Shown piece by piece: positions 39,976 through 47,438 of a stretch of 64,000 bases of DNA. The translations under genes were made by a program, and so were the position numbers. The DNA comes from Fibrobacter sp. UWB5. Its GTDB lineage: Bacteria > Fibrobacterota > Fibrobacteria > Fibrobacterales > Fibrobacteraceae. The stretch lies in the NCBI RefSeq assembly GCF_002210295.1, contig NZ_MWQH01000005.1:62001-126000 (forward strand). The letters are read 5' to 3'. The number at the start of each line of letters is the position of its first letter. Position 1 is the first letter of the stretch. The notes beneath the pieces were generated by a model. The model was not told where the DNA came from. It saw nothing but the letters and a program-made list of their open reading frames with translations, and ran no database searches.

Positions 39976-40536
39976 TTACTTCACCCATTTATCGACTTCT
40001 TTCTGGGCCTTGTCGCGTTCGTTCTGGGCCACGTGTCCGTAGATGGCAAGGCCGGGGGTCACGTTCGCGCCGGTCACCTTCTTGAGGCGCTGCACACCCG
40101 AGAGGCCGCTGCCTTCGTGAGTCACGAACGGGTGAATCGTCTTGCCTTTCAGGTTATACTTCTCGAAGAAGGTGAACATGGGCATGGGCATTTCACCCCA
40201 CCACACCGGGTAGCCGACGTAAATCTCGTCGAATTCTTCGGGGTTCACGTTCACCGGCTTGATGGCCGGGCGCGCGTCCTGCGCAAGTTCCTTCTTGGCC
40301 ACGTTGATGCAGTCGTCGTAGCCCTTGGGGTATTCCTTCGCAGGCTCCACGTGCAGGAGCGTGCCGCCCGTCTTTTCCGCAATCATCTCGGCAATGATTT
40401 CGGTATTGCCCTTGGAAATGTTCCCGACGGAATAGTTTTCGTCTGCACGGGAATAGTAAACGACGAGGATTTTCTTTTCTGCTGCCATAGAGACTCCTAG
40501 AAGAAGTGATAAAAGAATCAAGGTGATTTTTTTCAT
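39976..40536 (-). CDS. Secreted flavodoxin
   Basis: A 186-residue flavodoxin with a signal peptide (LILLSLLLGVSMAA). ATG 40536 is chosen because the open frame continuing upstream runs antisense through the LysR gene. The FMN phosphate loop is VVYYSRADEN-YSVGN-ISKGNTE; GYPVWWGEMPMPMFTF and THEGSGLSG form the flavin pocket. Flavodoxins exported to the periplasm are unusual but recur in such LysR-linked clusters. The gene is divergent from the LysR gene with an operator between them. Similar proteins act as electron carriers or quinone reductases; the substrate here is unknown. Confidence 0.82.
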   Translation of the reverse strand: MKKITLILLSLLLGVSMAAEKKILVVYYSRADENYSVGNISKGNTEIIAEMIAEKTGGTLLHVEPAKEYPKGYDDCINVAKKELAQDARPAIKPVNVNPEEFDEIYVGYPVWWGEMPMPMFTFFEKYNLKGKTIHPFVTHEGSGLSGVQRLKKVTGANVTPGLAIYGHVAQNERDKAQKEVDKWVK

Positions 40537-40631
40537 GGGATTCGCCTTTTTCGTTAAAAATTTCCTTGAACCGGTTGCCTTTAATATAAATAATTTCAGG
40601 ACGGCCGCGTAATGCGTATTTTTTATGCCCA

Positions 40632-40650
40632 CTATGCGTGTAGCGCATAG
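40632..40650. promoter_or_regulatory. LysR-type operator, copy 2
   Basis: CTATGCG-N5-CGCATAG lies midway between the divergent flavodoxin and LysR genes, the usual place for LysR autoregulation. TTTAATATAAATAA to its left is a plausible flavodoxin promoter on the minus strand. Confidence 0.7.
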
Positions 40651-40686
40651 CGAATTTATTATATTCTCCCCCAAAAGGGGCTTTTT

Positions 40687-41490
40687 ATGTTTGTCGAGAC
40701 CTACATTTTGCGATTGCTGGCCGGGTTCCTGGAATATGGGACGCTTTCTGCCGTTGCGGACAAGCTCTACACTTCGCAGCCGGCGGTGAGCCGCGCGTTC
40801 AAAAAGTTGGAAGACGAAATCGGTGCTCCGCTCTTCGAGCGCAAAAAGAACCGCATCGAGCTGAACGAGAAGGGACGCACGGTTGCCGAATATGCGAAGC
40901 GCATCATGGATTTGCAGGGCGAGATGATGGAAAAGGTGAGCCCGCAGGGGGCCACGCGCACATTCTCTATCGCGTCGGTGGCCATCCTCCCCGCCATGCG
41001 GATGGTGCAGGAACTGCAGGAGAAATACCCCGGTGCGCAGGTCACCTACGAGATTATCGACAATGAGGCGGGCGTGCTGAAGGCGCTGAACGAGGGCACG
41101 GCGGATATCGGCATCACGCTTAAGGCCCCACGTGCAAAGAAATACCGCGCCGAAAAATACATGCAGGAGCGGCTCTCGATTGCGCTCCCCAAGAAGCACC
41201 CGCTTGCGAAGCGAAAGTCCATCCGGCTCCGGGAACTCAAGGGCGAAACCATCATCCAGCGTAGCAACGTAGGGTTCTGGGAGCAGGTCAAGCGCAAGAA
41301 GATTCCCGACGTCACCTTCATCAAGCACGACAGCACGAAGGGCATTTCAAAGCTCATTGAGCAGTCTTCGCTGTTGACGTTCGTTTCGGACCAGAAGTTC
41401 GACTACGACATACCCAAGAGCCGCAAGATTGTGCCGCTCGCCGACCGCGAAATGAACGTGGAATTTTTCAAAGTGAAGTTAATGAAATAG
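40687..41490 (+). CDS. LysR-family transcriptional regulator (first)
   Basis: A 267-residue LysR protein, somewhat shorter than the usual 290-310. The helix-turn-helix is in residues about 4-62 (LRLLAGFLEYGTLSAVADKL, SQPAVSRAFKKLEDEIGAPL, FERKKN). The substrate-binding domain follows (about 88-260) with FSIASVAILPAMR at its start. It is divergent from the secreted flavodoxin. Three copies of one palindrome (39861, 40632, 41994) lie in front of the CMD-cupin, flavodoxin/lysR and monooxygenase units, so it probably controls all of them. The inducer is unknown; the regulated functions suggest quinone or electrophile stress. Confidence 0.85.
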   Translation: MFVETYILRLLAGFLEYGTLSAVADKLYTSQPAVSRAFKKLEDEIGAPLFERKKNRIELNEKGRTVAEYAKRIMDLQGEMMEKVSPQGATRTFSIASVAILPAMRMVQELQEKYPGAQVTYEIIDNEAGVLKALNEGTADIGITLKAPRAKKYRAEKYMQERLSIALPKKHPLAKRKSIRLRELKGETIIQRSNVGFWEQVKRKKIPDVTFIKHDSTKGISKLIEQSSLLTFVSDQKFDYDIPKSRKIVPLADREMNVEFFKVKLMK

Positions 41491-41515
41491 CGCGCGGGCG
41501 CTGCATTGTCGCGAC

Positions 41516-41917
41516 TTACTTCCTGATGAACTTTTCGTCGGTCTTGGGCATGGTGTTGTCGGGCGTGTAGCGTTCGACCGTCATTTTCAAGTCGTACTTG
41601 TCACGGAGTTTCGCAATCGTCTTCATCATGGGTGAAGCGTGGTGCACGTCGATGGCCGCCTGGCTTTCCCACGCATCAATCAGCAAGATGGTCTCGGGAT
41701 CGTCCAGCGACTGGAAATATTCGTAGCGGATGTTGCCCTTCTCGGCACGGATTTTCGCCACCGTCCCGCTAGAGACCATCTCTTCGGCGAACTTCTTTGC
41801 CGCCCCGTTTTTACCCGTATAGCGCAGGTTTACCGTAATGTTGCTCATGGCACTCTCCGCAAACACGCTCGCAGCGAGCGCAAGGATTGAAAATAGTGTT
41901 AAAAACTTGAGTTTCAT
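41516..41917 (-). CDS. Secreted antibiotic-biosynthesis-monooxygenase-fold protein
   Basis: A 133-residue protein. ATG 41917 is chosen over the in-frame ATG at 41971 because CGGAG precedes it and it gives a signal peptide (FLTLFSILALAASVFA). The mature part is an ABM domain of the YgiN/quinol monooxygenase type: NITVNLRYTGKNG, GNIRYEYFQSLDDPETILLI, DAWESQAAIDVHHASP. Such dimeric ferredoxin-fold proteins act on quinols or other aromatic compounds. It shares the LysR operator (copy 3, about 80 bp upstream) with the flavodoxin and CMD-cupin genes, supporting a common redox-detoxification role. Confidence 0.8.
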   Translation of the reverse strand: MKLKFLTLFSILALAASVFAESAMSNITVNLRYTGKNGAAKKFAEEMVSSGTVAKIRAEKGNIRYEYFQSLDDPETILLIDAWESQAAIDVHHASPMMKTIAKLRDKYDLKMTVERYTPDNTMPKTDEKFIRK

Positions 41918-41993
41918 TTTGCACTCCGAAATGTTTCGCATATAATATAAATATTTTCGGAGCATGCGCAAAATGCTTAATTTCCATGCTCAG

Positions 41994-42010
41994 TATGCGT
42001 GTAGCGCATA
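41994..42010. promoter_or_regulatory. LysR-type operator, copy 3
   Basis: TATGCG-N5-CGCATA with CATGCTCAG on the left and GTGAA on the right, as in copy 1. It lies upstream of the ABM gene. TATAATATAAAT near 41941 lies between the site and that gene and is a plausible promoter element. Confidence 0.65.
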
Positions 42011-42026
42011 GTGAAAACAAATGCTT

Positions 42027-42180
42027 TTATGGTTTTCTGTCAGAAAAAATCTTCTTCAGATAAAGTAATAACCAATCTGGTTGAATATGGCATTCCCAGA
42101 CGCCTTTGAAATTTCCCGTCAATTCAATCGAGCCAAGCAGTTGGGACTTTAGTTCCAGGCTTTCCCCTTTTTCAACAAAT
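42027..42180 (-). pseudogene. YafQ/RelE-type toxin remnant
   Basis: Read on the minus strand, this intergenic stretch encodes VEKGESLELKSQLLGS, then IELTGNFKGVWECHIQPDW and LLLYLKKIFSD, ending at a stop (42027-42029). It matches the C-terminal half of YafQ-family mRNA interferases, which read LxGNWKGxRECHIxPDWLLIY. The frame is closed upstream, no start or N-terminal half is present, and the usual GSHxDLF end is lost. No partner antitoxin is recognisable. It is a decayed toxin next to a complete AbiE-like pair. Confidence 0.65.
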
Positions 42181-42188
42181 CCTCAAAT

Positions 42189-42203
42189 TGTCATATTATG
42201 ACA
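42189..42203. promoter_or_regulatory. 15-bp palindrome, candidate operator
   Basis: TGTCATATTATGACA is a perfect inverted repeat around a central T, about 35 bp before the small membrane gene at 42238. TATGTATATTTG just downstream could contain the -10. It may bind the AbiEi-like regulator or an unlinked protein. Confidence 0.35.
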
Positions 42204-42237
42204 TCCAAGGTATGTATATTTGTACCAGCGAGGTTCT

Positions 42238-42390
42238 ATGCTGGTAACTTTCCTTATCGTGCTAGGTATTTTGGCTCTTTTCGGGGCTGGCGACGCAGGG
42301 GACGCCTGCGCCATTACCTTGCTGCTGAAAGTGCTACCGTTCCTGATTTTCGTGGGGATTTTCGCATCTTTAATGTTCTGTAGCGGGTAA
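42238..42390 (+). CDS. Small hydrophobic membrane protein
   Basis: A 50-codon frame: an N-terminal hydrophobic helix (LVTFLIVLGILALFGAG), a short GDAGDAC turn, and a second helix (LLLKVLPFLIFVGIFASLMF) ending CSG. It is preceded by a weak Shine-Dalgarno (GAGG, six bases before the ATG). The 19-bp sequence at 42279-42297 that recurs at 43883 lies inside it. No family is recognised. It may be a genuine small membrane protein or the host gene into which the AbiE-like module was inserted. Confidence 0.45.
   Translation: MLVTFLIVLGILALFGAGDAGDACAITLLLKVLPFLIFVGIFASLMFCSG
42279..42297 (+). repeat. 19-bp direct repeat, left copy
   Basis: TTTCGGGGCTGGCGACGCA is identical to 43883-43901. The two copies flank the AbiE-like gene pair at about 1.6 kb spacing. 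This copy is inside the small membrane gene. Confidence 0.7.
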
Positions 42391-42442
42391 AAAGAAATAA
42401 AAACTTGCTTTTTCAACCATTTTATTATATATTTGGTTTGAA

Positions 42443-43051
42443 ATGCAAGAAACAAACGAGAAGAAACTGGAAAAAATGCTGAACGCGAATAGCGGCTACA
42501 TCACGCGAAAGCAAGTCGACACCCACAAGATTCCCTCGTGGTTCTTGACCGATTTCGTGCGAAAGCAGGGCCTTGTCAAGGTAGACAAGGGATTCTACGC
42601 CCAAGAGCAATGGATCAGGGACGATTACCTTGTTTTTCAATACAAGTATCCCAGATTCATCTTTTCACACGTTTCCGCACTATTCTTGCATGGGCTAACA
42701 GACCGCCTACCCGATTATTTCGAGGTAACCGGGCCCAAGAATTATAGGCCATTTTCTCCGAACCCTTCCGTCGCAATCCACACAGATTCTCGCGATGAAA
42801 CCTACAGGCTTGGAATTTGCAAAATCAAGACTTCGCTTGGACATCTGGTGGAATGCTACGATATGGAACGAACGATTTGCGACATCATTAAAAACAGTCA
42901 AAAAATCGATGCGGAAATTTACGGCAAAGCACTCAAGCTTTACGCAAAGTCAAAAGACAAGGACATACGCAACCTACTCCATTACGCCCAAATATTGAAA
43001 ATAGAGAACAAAGTAGCGGAACTTATGACGGTGGTACTGAATGAAGATTAA
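42443..43051 (+). CDS. AbiEi-like antitoxin/transcriptional regulator
   Basis: A 202-residue protein of the AbiEi antitoxin type. The N-terminal winged helix (about 1-65) contains YITRKQVDTHKIPSWFLTDF and KVDKGFYA. The following domain has FIFSHVSALFLHGLTD and a conserved VECYDMERTICDIIKN segment near residue 135. AbiEi binds its own promoter and counteracts AbiEii. The gene overlaps the toxin gene by 11 bases in the usual antitoxin-toxin order. The start has no clear Shine-Dalgarno and a TATATATTT element lies only 12 bases upstream, so the message may be nearly leaderless. Confidence 0.82.
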   Translation: MQETNEKKLEKMLNANSGYITRKQVDTHKIPSWFLTDFVRKQGLVKVDKGFYAQEQWIRDDYLVFQYKYPRFIFSHVSALFLHGLTDRLPDYFEVTGPKNYRPFSPNPSVAIHTDSRDETYRLGICKIKTSLGHLVECYDMERTICDIIKNSQKIDAEIYGKALKLYAKSKDKDIRNLLHYAQILKIENKVAELMTVVLNED

Positions 43052-43880
43052 TAAGAATTCCCTGCAGGCGAAAATCAACAATCTCTCCAAAGAGATGAAT
43101 GTCCATGCCAATGTCTTGCTTGTGTCGTTCTTTTTTGATGCGTTCATTTCAAGATTGGCCAAGTCAACATACGCCAACAAGTTTGTTTTCAAGGGCGGTT
43201 TCTATCTCGCCACATTGCTCGGCGTAAAGAACCGCTACACAGCCGACATCGATTTCCTTTTGAGAAGGGAAACTATGGACGAGAATAGATTGAGGAAAAT
43301 TTTCACTGACATCATCGCAATCGATGCAGACGATTCTATCTCTTTTGAAATAAGTGATATTTCTCCAATACGTGATGAAGACGCCTACGGCGGTTTTTCC
43401 ATCCTTTTGACAGGACGTCTAGAGAATGTCAGACAAAGTTTCCATGTCGATGTAGCTACAGGCGATCCAATTACACCTTCTGACGTCGAATATACCTACC
43501 AAAGCCTCATCAGCCATGAATCCATTACGTTCCGAGCATATAACCTTGAAACAGTCGTTGCAGAAAAACTTCAAACCATTCTTTTCCGAGGCCTGCTCAA
43601 TAGCCGCTGCAAAGATTATTATGATATTTACATTATCAATCAATTGCAATGGAACAACATCAATATTCCTGACTTGAAGAAATCTTTTGAGGCAACTTGT
43701 CGATATCGCAAAACTCCCTTTGAAAAAGAGGAATCTATTTTAATTCTAGAAGAAGTTTCAAAGAGCGGCCTTCTTCAAACCCGCTGGAAGAATTATGCGA
43801 AAAAATCTTCGTTTGCAAAAGACATTCCATTTGAAGCGACAATTGAATCTTGCAAAGAAATTCTTGATTGCATTTTCTAA
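43041..43880 (+). CDS. AbiEii/AbiGii-family nucleotidyltransferase toxin
   Basis: A 279-residue toxin-type nucleotidyltransferase (DUF1814-like). FVFKGGFYLATLLGVKNRYT-ADIDF contains the GG and DxD motifs that bind nucleotide and metal. FRAYNLETVVAEKLQTILFR and SRCKDYYDIYII are the later conserved motifs with Lys and Asp of the active site. Known AbiEii toxins modify cellular targets and inhibit growth, and AbiE systems can cause abortive infection by phage. All visible catalytic motifs are intact, so the toxin should be active. It is paired with the AbiEi-like gene and flanked by 19-bp direct repeats. Confidence 0.85.
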   Translation: MKINKNSLQAKINNLSKEMNVHANVLLVSFFFDAFISRLAKSTYANKFVFKGGFYLATLLGVKNRYTADIDFLLRRETMDENRLRKIFTDIIAIDADDSISFEISDISPIRDEDAYGGFSILLTGRLENVRQSFHVDVATGDPITPSDVEYTYQSLISHESITFRAYNLETVVAEKLQTILFRGLLNSRCKDYYDIYIINQLQWNNINIPDLKKSFEATCRYRKTPFEKEESILILEEVSKSGLLQTRWKNYAKKSSFAKDIPFEATIESCKEILDCIF

Positions 43881-43882
43881 CA

Positions 43883-43901
43883 TTTCGGGGCTGGCGACGC
43901 A
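43883..43901 (+). repeat. 19-bp direct repeat, right copy
   Basis: Identical to 42279-42297; begins two bases after the toxin stop codon. Together the two copies bracket the AbiE-like pair and could mark how the module entered. Confidence 0.7.
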
Positions 43902-44001
43902 AGAGACATTTTCCAATAAAAATACCAAAACGCGATTGTCAAGTGGTTTATGCATTTTTTCTCTTTCGTCGGTCCACAAGGTTGTGTACCAGGCGTTTGG
44001 C

Positions 44002-44889
44002 TTATATCCTCACGCTGAGCACGGCGCCTTTGGTGTCGTCAAAGAATAGCGGGGCGATGGTGACCTTGGGCGGGGTCTGTTTTTCACCGGCTTTTTCCTT
44101 GTAGAACACGCTGCCGATATACCAGCCGATGGAGGCACCCATCAGGGTTCCTGCGACGGCGTCGGAGAACCAGTGGGCTTCTCCTTTTGCACCGAGCACC
44201 ATGCTTGTTGCGATGTAACCTGCATACAGGGCGCAGCCCGCCACGACGAGGGGCTTGTCGCGGTTGTAGCTTGCGATGCTCATGGCCATGGCAGCGTTGG
44301 TCATGGAATGCCCCGAGGGCCAGCCGTAAAAGACGCCGCGCCTAAAAAATCCCCACTTGAAATCGCGGGAACGCTCGCCGCTGTTGAGTTCCGCGTCAGG
44401 GTGCTCGCGAGCCGAAATCGCCTTGAGGATGTTGTTGTAGAGGAAAGTCACGGCGGTAGCCTGCACGGCGACGGCACCGGTGTTGTTCAGCGCGCGGTTG
44501 TCGCAGATAAAGTACATGTAGCCGGGGACGAGTATCGGGAAGAACGTTCCCATCATCATGCCGGGAGTGAACGCAATGCCATACGCGAGCTGGTCCTGAC
44601 GTGCCGCAAAACGGGCCACCATCAGGTCGTTATTTTCCATCGAGAACTTGTACGTAAGCGCACCGCCGAGCATGTGGAACCCGAGCGGCCAGCCGAACGC
44701 ACTCAGCAACATATTATGGCCCAGGTGATCGAACGGGGAAAGTTTTTGTGCGCTATCGATGGCTGCGGAATCCGCGCTTGTCGAATCGGCCGCGGGCATT
44801 TCGGCATGTGCGAAACTTGCAAATGCAGTGAACAGCAATAGCACCAAGAGCGTTCTAAATTTCGTCAACAAGCGCGTCATCGTCTTCAC
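44002..44889 (-). CDS. PAP2-family membrane phosphatase
   Basis: A 295-residue protein with signal peptide (cleavage near AHA, residue 29). The PAP2 active-site motifs are partly visible. KAISAREHPDAE is the first motif (normally KxxxxxxRP) and YGWPSGHSMTNAAM is the second (PSGH). The third, normally SRxxxxxHxxxD, is GAKGEAHWFSDAVAG with the catalytic His and Asp. Several helices separate them. PAP2 enzymes dephosphorylate lipid phosphates such as phosphatidic acid, undecaprenyl pyrophosphate or lipid A. The first motif has His-Pro in place of Arg-Pro, so activity may differ from standard family members. Confidence 0.78.
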   Translation of the reverse strand: MKTMTRLLTKFRTLLVLLLFTAFASFAHAEMPAADSTSADSAAIDSAQKLSPFDHLGHNMLLSAFGWPLGFHMLGGALTYKFSMENNDLMVARFAARQDQLAYGIAFTPGMMMGTFFPILVPGYMYFICDNRALNNTGAVAVQATAVTFLYNNILKAISAREHPDAELNSGERSRDFKWGFFRRGVFYGWPSGHSMTNAAMAMSIASYNRDKPLVVAGCALYAGYIATSMVLGAKGEAHWFSDAVAGTLMGASIGWYIGSVFYKEKAGEKQTPPKVTIAPLFFDDTKGAVLSVRI

Positions 44890-44904
44890 GAAGGAAATAT
44901 ACGT

Positions 44905-45429
44905 TTATTCTACTGAGAACGTCGCTTTCACGTTCCCTTTGCCGAGGATCTGCTGGAGGCGTTTCTTGTTTACGTTGTCGATGCGAGCCAGGCGCGTAAA
45001 GTTCCAGGAATTTTTGTCGTAGTAAATGGTGATGGAGTTGCCCTGGTAAAGGATGATGTCGCCCGCGTCGGTGTCGATTTGCTTGTCGTTGCGCGGGAAA
45101 CTGCGCGGCAGGTCAGCCACCTTCTCGAAGCTGCCGTAGTCGTGCATGTCGAGCGTCATGTCGCCCTGCGTGAGGAATTCGGCGAAGGCCTTGGCCGAGG
45201 AATTTTCTTCGAGCGTTGCCGTGAAGGTGGTATCGTTCACATGGATTTTGAGTTTCACGGGAGCCTCCATTTGGGCTGATGAACTTGCAGGCACGACGTC
45301 GGCTGTTTTGCTTGCAGACGATTTCGGCGTCTGGGCTTCGGGTTGTGTCGGTTTGACAGACGACGCCGCGTCAGAAGAGCAAGCTGCGAACAGCAATAAA
45401 ATGACAATGTATAGGATACGTCCTTTCAT
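44905..45429 (-). CDS. Cyclophilin-like-fold lipoprotein
   Basis: A 174-residue lipoprotein (lipobox LFAAC, Cys17), followed by a Ser/Ala/Pro-rich linker to about residue 55. The C-terminal domain (about 58-174) matches the cyclophilin-like family common in redox gene clusters: VKLKIHVNDTTFTATLEEN, SAKAFAEFL, LDMHDYGSFEKVADLP and GDIILYQGNSITIYYDKNSW. This domain has the cyclophilin barrel without evident prolyl isomerase residues. Its function is unknown. It lies 15 bp upstream of the PAP2 gene in the same direction, so they may be co-transcribed. Confidence 0.75.
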   Translation of the reverse strand: MKGRILYIVILLLFAACSSDAASSVKPTQPEAQTPKSSASKTADVVPASSSAQMEAPVKLKIHVNDTTFTATLEENSSAKAFAEFLTQGDMTLDMHDYGSFEKVADLPRSFPRNDKQIDTDAGDIILYQGNSITIYYDKNSWNFTRLARIDNVNKKRLQQILGKGNVKATFSVE

Positions 45430-45465
45430 AAAAACTCTCTGAAAAATTTAATTCAATAATAAAAA

Positions 45466-45602
45466 GGAGATCCCCACCTTGGTGGCCATGCGCACTAAGC
45501 ACTTCCCCAAAGAGGATAACTCTACTAAGGCGCTAAAGCACCTAGTATCGTATAAAAGTGCTAAGTGCTGTCCGCCCGCCTACGCGGGGATGACATCAGT
45601 CA
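45466..45602. repeat. 137-bp palindromic intergenic element
   Basis: The left end AAGGAGATCCCC and right end GCGGGGATGACATC are the same type of ends as the short palindromic repeats elsewhere in the window. The interior carries GCACTAAGCACTT and AAGTGCTAAGTGCT as an imperfect inverted pair. No coding capacity was found. The element fills the gap between two convergent or unlinked units and looks like a larger, MITE-like member of the family. Confidence 0.5.
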
Positions 45603-45604
45603 AG

Positions 45605-46798
45605 TTACTTCAAGTTTGTCTTGAAGAATTCGTTCAGCTTTTCGAAGGGGATTTTTTCCAGGTTGTCGTAGAGGTCAACATGGGAGGCTCCGGGGATGAC
45701 GAGGAGTTCCTTGTTGCCGACGGTCTTGCTCCAGTTCTTGGTGGCGTCGAGTTTTGCGGGGACGTTCGCCTTCTTGCCGGTCATCTTTTCGAATGCGCCT
45801 TCGCCGAAGTAGCGGCTGTGGGCCTTTTCGCCGTGGATGATGAGCACCGGGTTACGGATTTCGTCGGCGTATGCGAGGAGTTTCGTGTTCATGAGCGAGG
45901 TGCCTGCGGAGGCGGCCCAGCCCTTGTTGCTGTTGAGGGAGCGCTTGTGGTAGCCGCGCGGGGTCTTGTAGTAGGCGTAGTAATCCTTGACAAAGTAAGG
46001 TGCGTCGTCCGGGAGCGGGTCAATAACACCGCCGGCTAGGTCGTACATGCCGTTCTTGAAATCCTTGGTGCGCTGGGCCATCAGAGCCTTGCGGGCTTCG
46101 TTACGGGCGTCGGCGTTGTTTGCGGAATCGAAGTAGCCGTTTGCAGTCACGCGGCTCATGTCGTACATGGTGGATGCAACGGTCGCCTTGACGCGGGTAT
46201 CGATGCCGGCAGCGTTAATCGCCATGCCGCCCCAGCCGCAAATGCCGATGATGCCGATGCGTTCCGGATCAACGTTGTCGCGGGTCGAGAGGAAATCTAC
46301 AGACGCCATGAAGTCTTCGGTGTTGATGTCCGGGCTGTTCATGTAGCGCGGCTCGCCGCCCGATTCGCCTGTGAAACTCGGGTCGAATGCGATGGTCAGG
46401 AATCCGCGTTCCGCCATCTGCTGGGCGTAAAGGCCGCTGGACTGTTCCTTGACGGCTCCGAACGGGCCAGAGACTGCGATTGCGGGGAACTTGCCGTTCA
46501 CCTTGAGGCTCGTGTCCTTGGGCACGAACATATCGGCGGCGAGTTCAATGCCAAAGTGGTTCTTGAAAGTGACCTTGGAATGTTCGACCTTGTCGCTCTT
46601 GGGGAAAACCTTGTCCCATTCGGCGGCGAGCGTAAGCTTGTTCATATTTTCATCCTTTGTCTGTTGTGCCGCTTCTGTTGCCGGTGCGGCGGTTTTGGCC
46701 GCATCCTGTGCGGCATTGTTTTCTTTTTCGGGGGTGCATGCCATCAGGGTGCATGCGGAAACCACGGCTAACGCCGCTTTAAAGAATCTGGATTTCAT
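45605..46798 (-). CDS. Alpha/beta-hydrolase lipoprotein
   Basis: A 397-residue lipoprotein (lipobox LMAC, Cys21) with a short Ala/Gln-rich linker. The alpha/beta-hydrolase fold begins near residue 75: FPAIAVSGPFGAVKEQSS, then IGIIGICGWGGMAIN around the nucleophile elbow, and LLVIPGASHVDLYDN with the late His. The elbow reads GICGWGG, so the nucleophile is probably Cys as in dienelactone hydrolases. YMNSPDINTEDF and VDFLSTRDNVDPERI are typical of this dienelactone-hydrolase-like group. It lies 17 bp downstream of the flavoprotein gene and is probably in its operon under the second LysR regulator. Confidence 0.8.
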   Translation of the reverse strand: MKSRFFKAALAVVSACTLMACTPEKENNAAQDAAKTAAPATEAAQQTKDENMNKLTLAAEWDKVFPKSDKVEHSKVTFKNHFGIELAADMFVPKDTSLKVNGKFPAIAVSGPFGAVKEQSSGLYAQQMAERGFLTIAFDPSFTGESGGEPRYMNSPDINTEDFMASVDFLSTRDNVDPERIGIIGICGWGGMAINAAGIDTRVKATVASTMYDMSRVTANGYFDSANNADARNEARKALMAQRTKDFKNGMYDLAGGVIDPLPDDAPYFVKDYYAYYKTPRGYHKRSLNSNKGWAASAGTSLMNTKLLAYADEIRNPVLIIHGEKAHSRYFGEGAFEKMTGKKANVPAKLDATKNWSKTVGNKELLVIPGASHVDLYDNLEKIPFEKLNEFFKTNLK

Positions 46799-46815
46799 GA
46801 TTTATCTCCTTGTTG

Positions 46816-47355
46816 TTAAACCTTTTTTCCCATGGCGAACGCTTTTTTCAGGAGCGCGGAATTCTTCTTGACATCGCCGGCGCTTTCGGCACCCGTGGCG
46901 CAGAGGGCGCCCTTGAGTTTCACGCCGTCGAAACAGGCAATCCACCCGCCAATGCCGCGCTTCGCGATGTTCATGGCCTTCGCGTCAGTGTCGGCGGCAG
47001 ATGTGAGCAAGTAAATCTCGCGGAACTTGTAATCACTTGAGTAAAGGGAATTTGCGCGGTCGAGCATCGTCTTGAGCTGGCCGCTCATCTCGTAATAGTA
47101 AATCGGCGTCGCGAACACGATGACATCAGCCGATTCCATCTTCTTGGTGATGGCGGGAGCGTCGTCCTTGATGACGCACTTGCCCTTCTTCTGGCAAGCG
47201 AGGCAGCCCATGCAAAAGCCGATCTTCTTGCCGCGCAGCGACTCGAATTCCACCTTGTTGCCCGCCTCGGCGGCACCCTTCGCGAACTCCTGCGCCAGGG
47301 TTTCGGAGTTGCTCCCCTTGCGCAAGCTGCTGGACAAGACCAATACTTTTTTCAT
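46816..47355 (-). CDS. Iron-sulfur flavoprotein-type NAD(P)H-dependent reductase
   Basis: A 179-residue flavodoxin-fold protein. VLVLSSSLRKGSNSETLA is the FMN phosphate loop. CMGCLACQKKGKCVIKDDA carries the compact cysteine motif (C-x2-C-x2-C-x5-C) that binds a [4Fe-4S] cluster in iron-sulfur flavoproteins. VIVFATPIYYYEMSGQLK and LLTSAADTD complete the flavin pocket. These proteins pass electrons to quinones, peroxides or CO-related acceptors. It is divergent from the second LysR gene, with an operator-like palindrome between them, and is followed by the alpha/beta-hydrolase gene. Confidence 0.82.
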   Translation of the reverse strand: MKKVLVLSSSLRKGSNSETLAQEFAKGAAEAGNKVEFESLRGKKIGFCMGCLACQKKGKCVIKDDAPAITKKMESADVIVFATPIYYYEMSGQLKTMLDRANSLYSSDYKFREIYLLTSAADTDAKAMNIAKRGIGGWIACFDGVKLKGALCATGAESAGDVKKNSALLKKAFAMGKKV

Positions 47356-47438
47356 AGGTTCCTCTCGGTTGAAGTCTTTACATGTTCAAATATACCTCTT
47401 TTTTCAGATATTGCAAATACTTTGTTTTCATAACTAGA

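Noticed and set aside
40537-41328. N-terminal extension of the secreted flavodoxin
   Set aside because: The open frame runs antisense through the LysR gene and across the operator. The internal ATG at 40536 gives a normal signal peptide and flavodoxin length.
42198-42383. 61-codon Arg-rich frame before the AbiEi-like gene
   Set aside because: Overlaps the hydrophobic 50-codon frame in another phase; Arg-rich composition and no Shine-Dalgarno mark it as a shadow.
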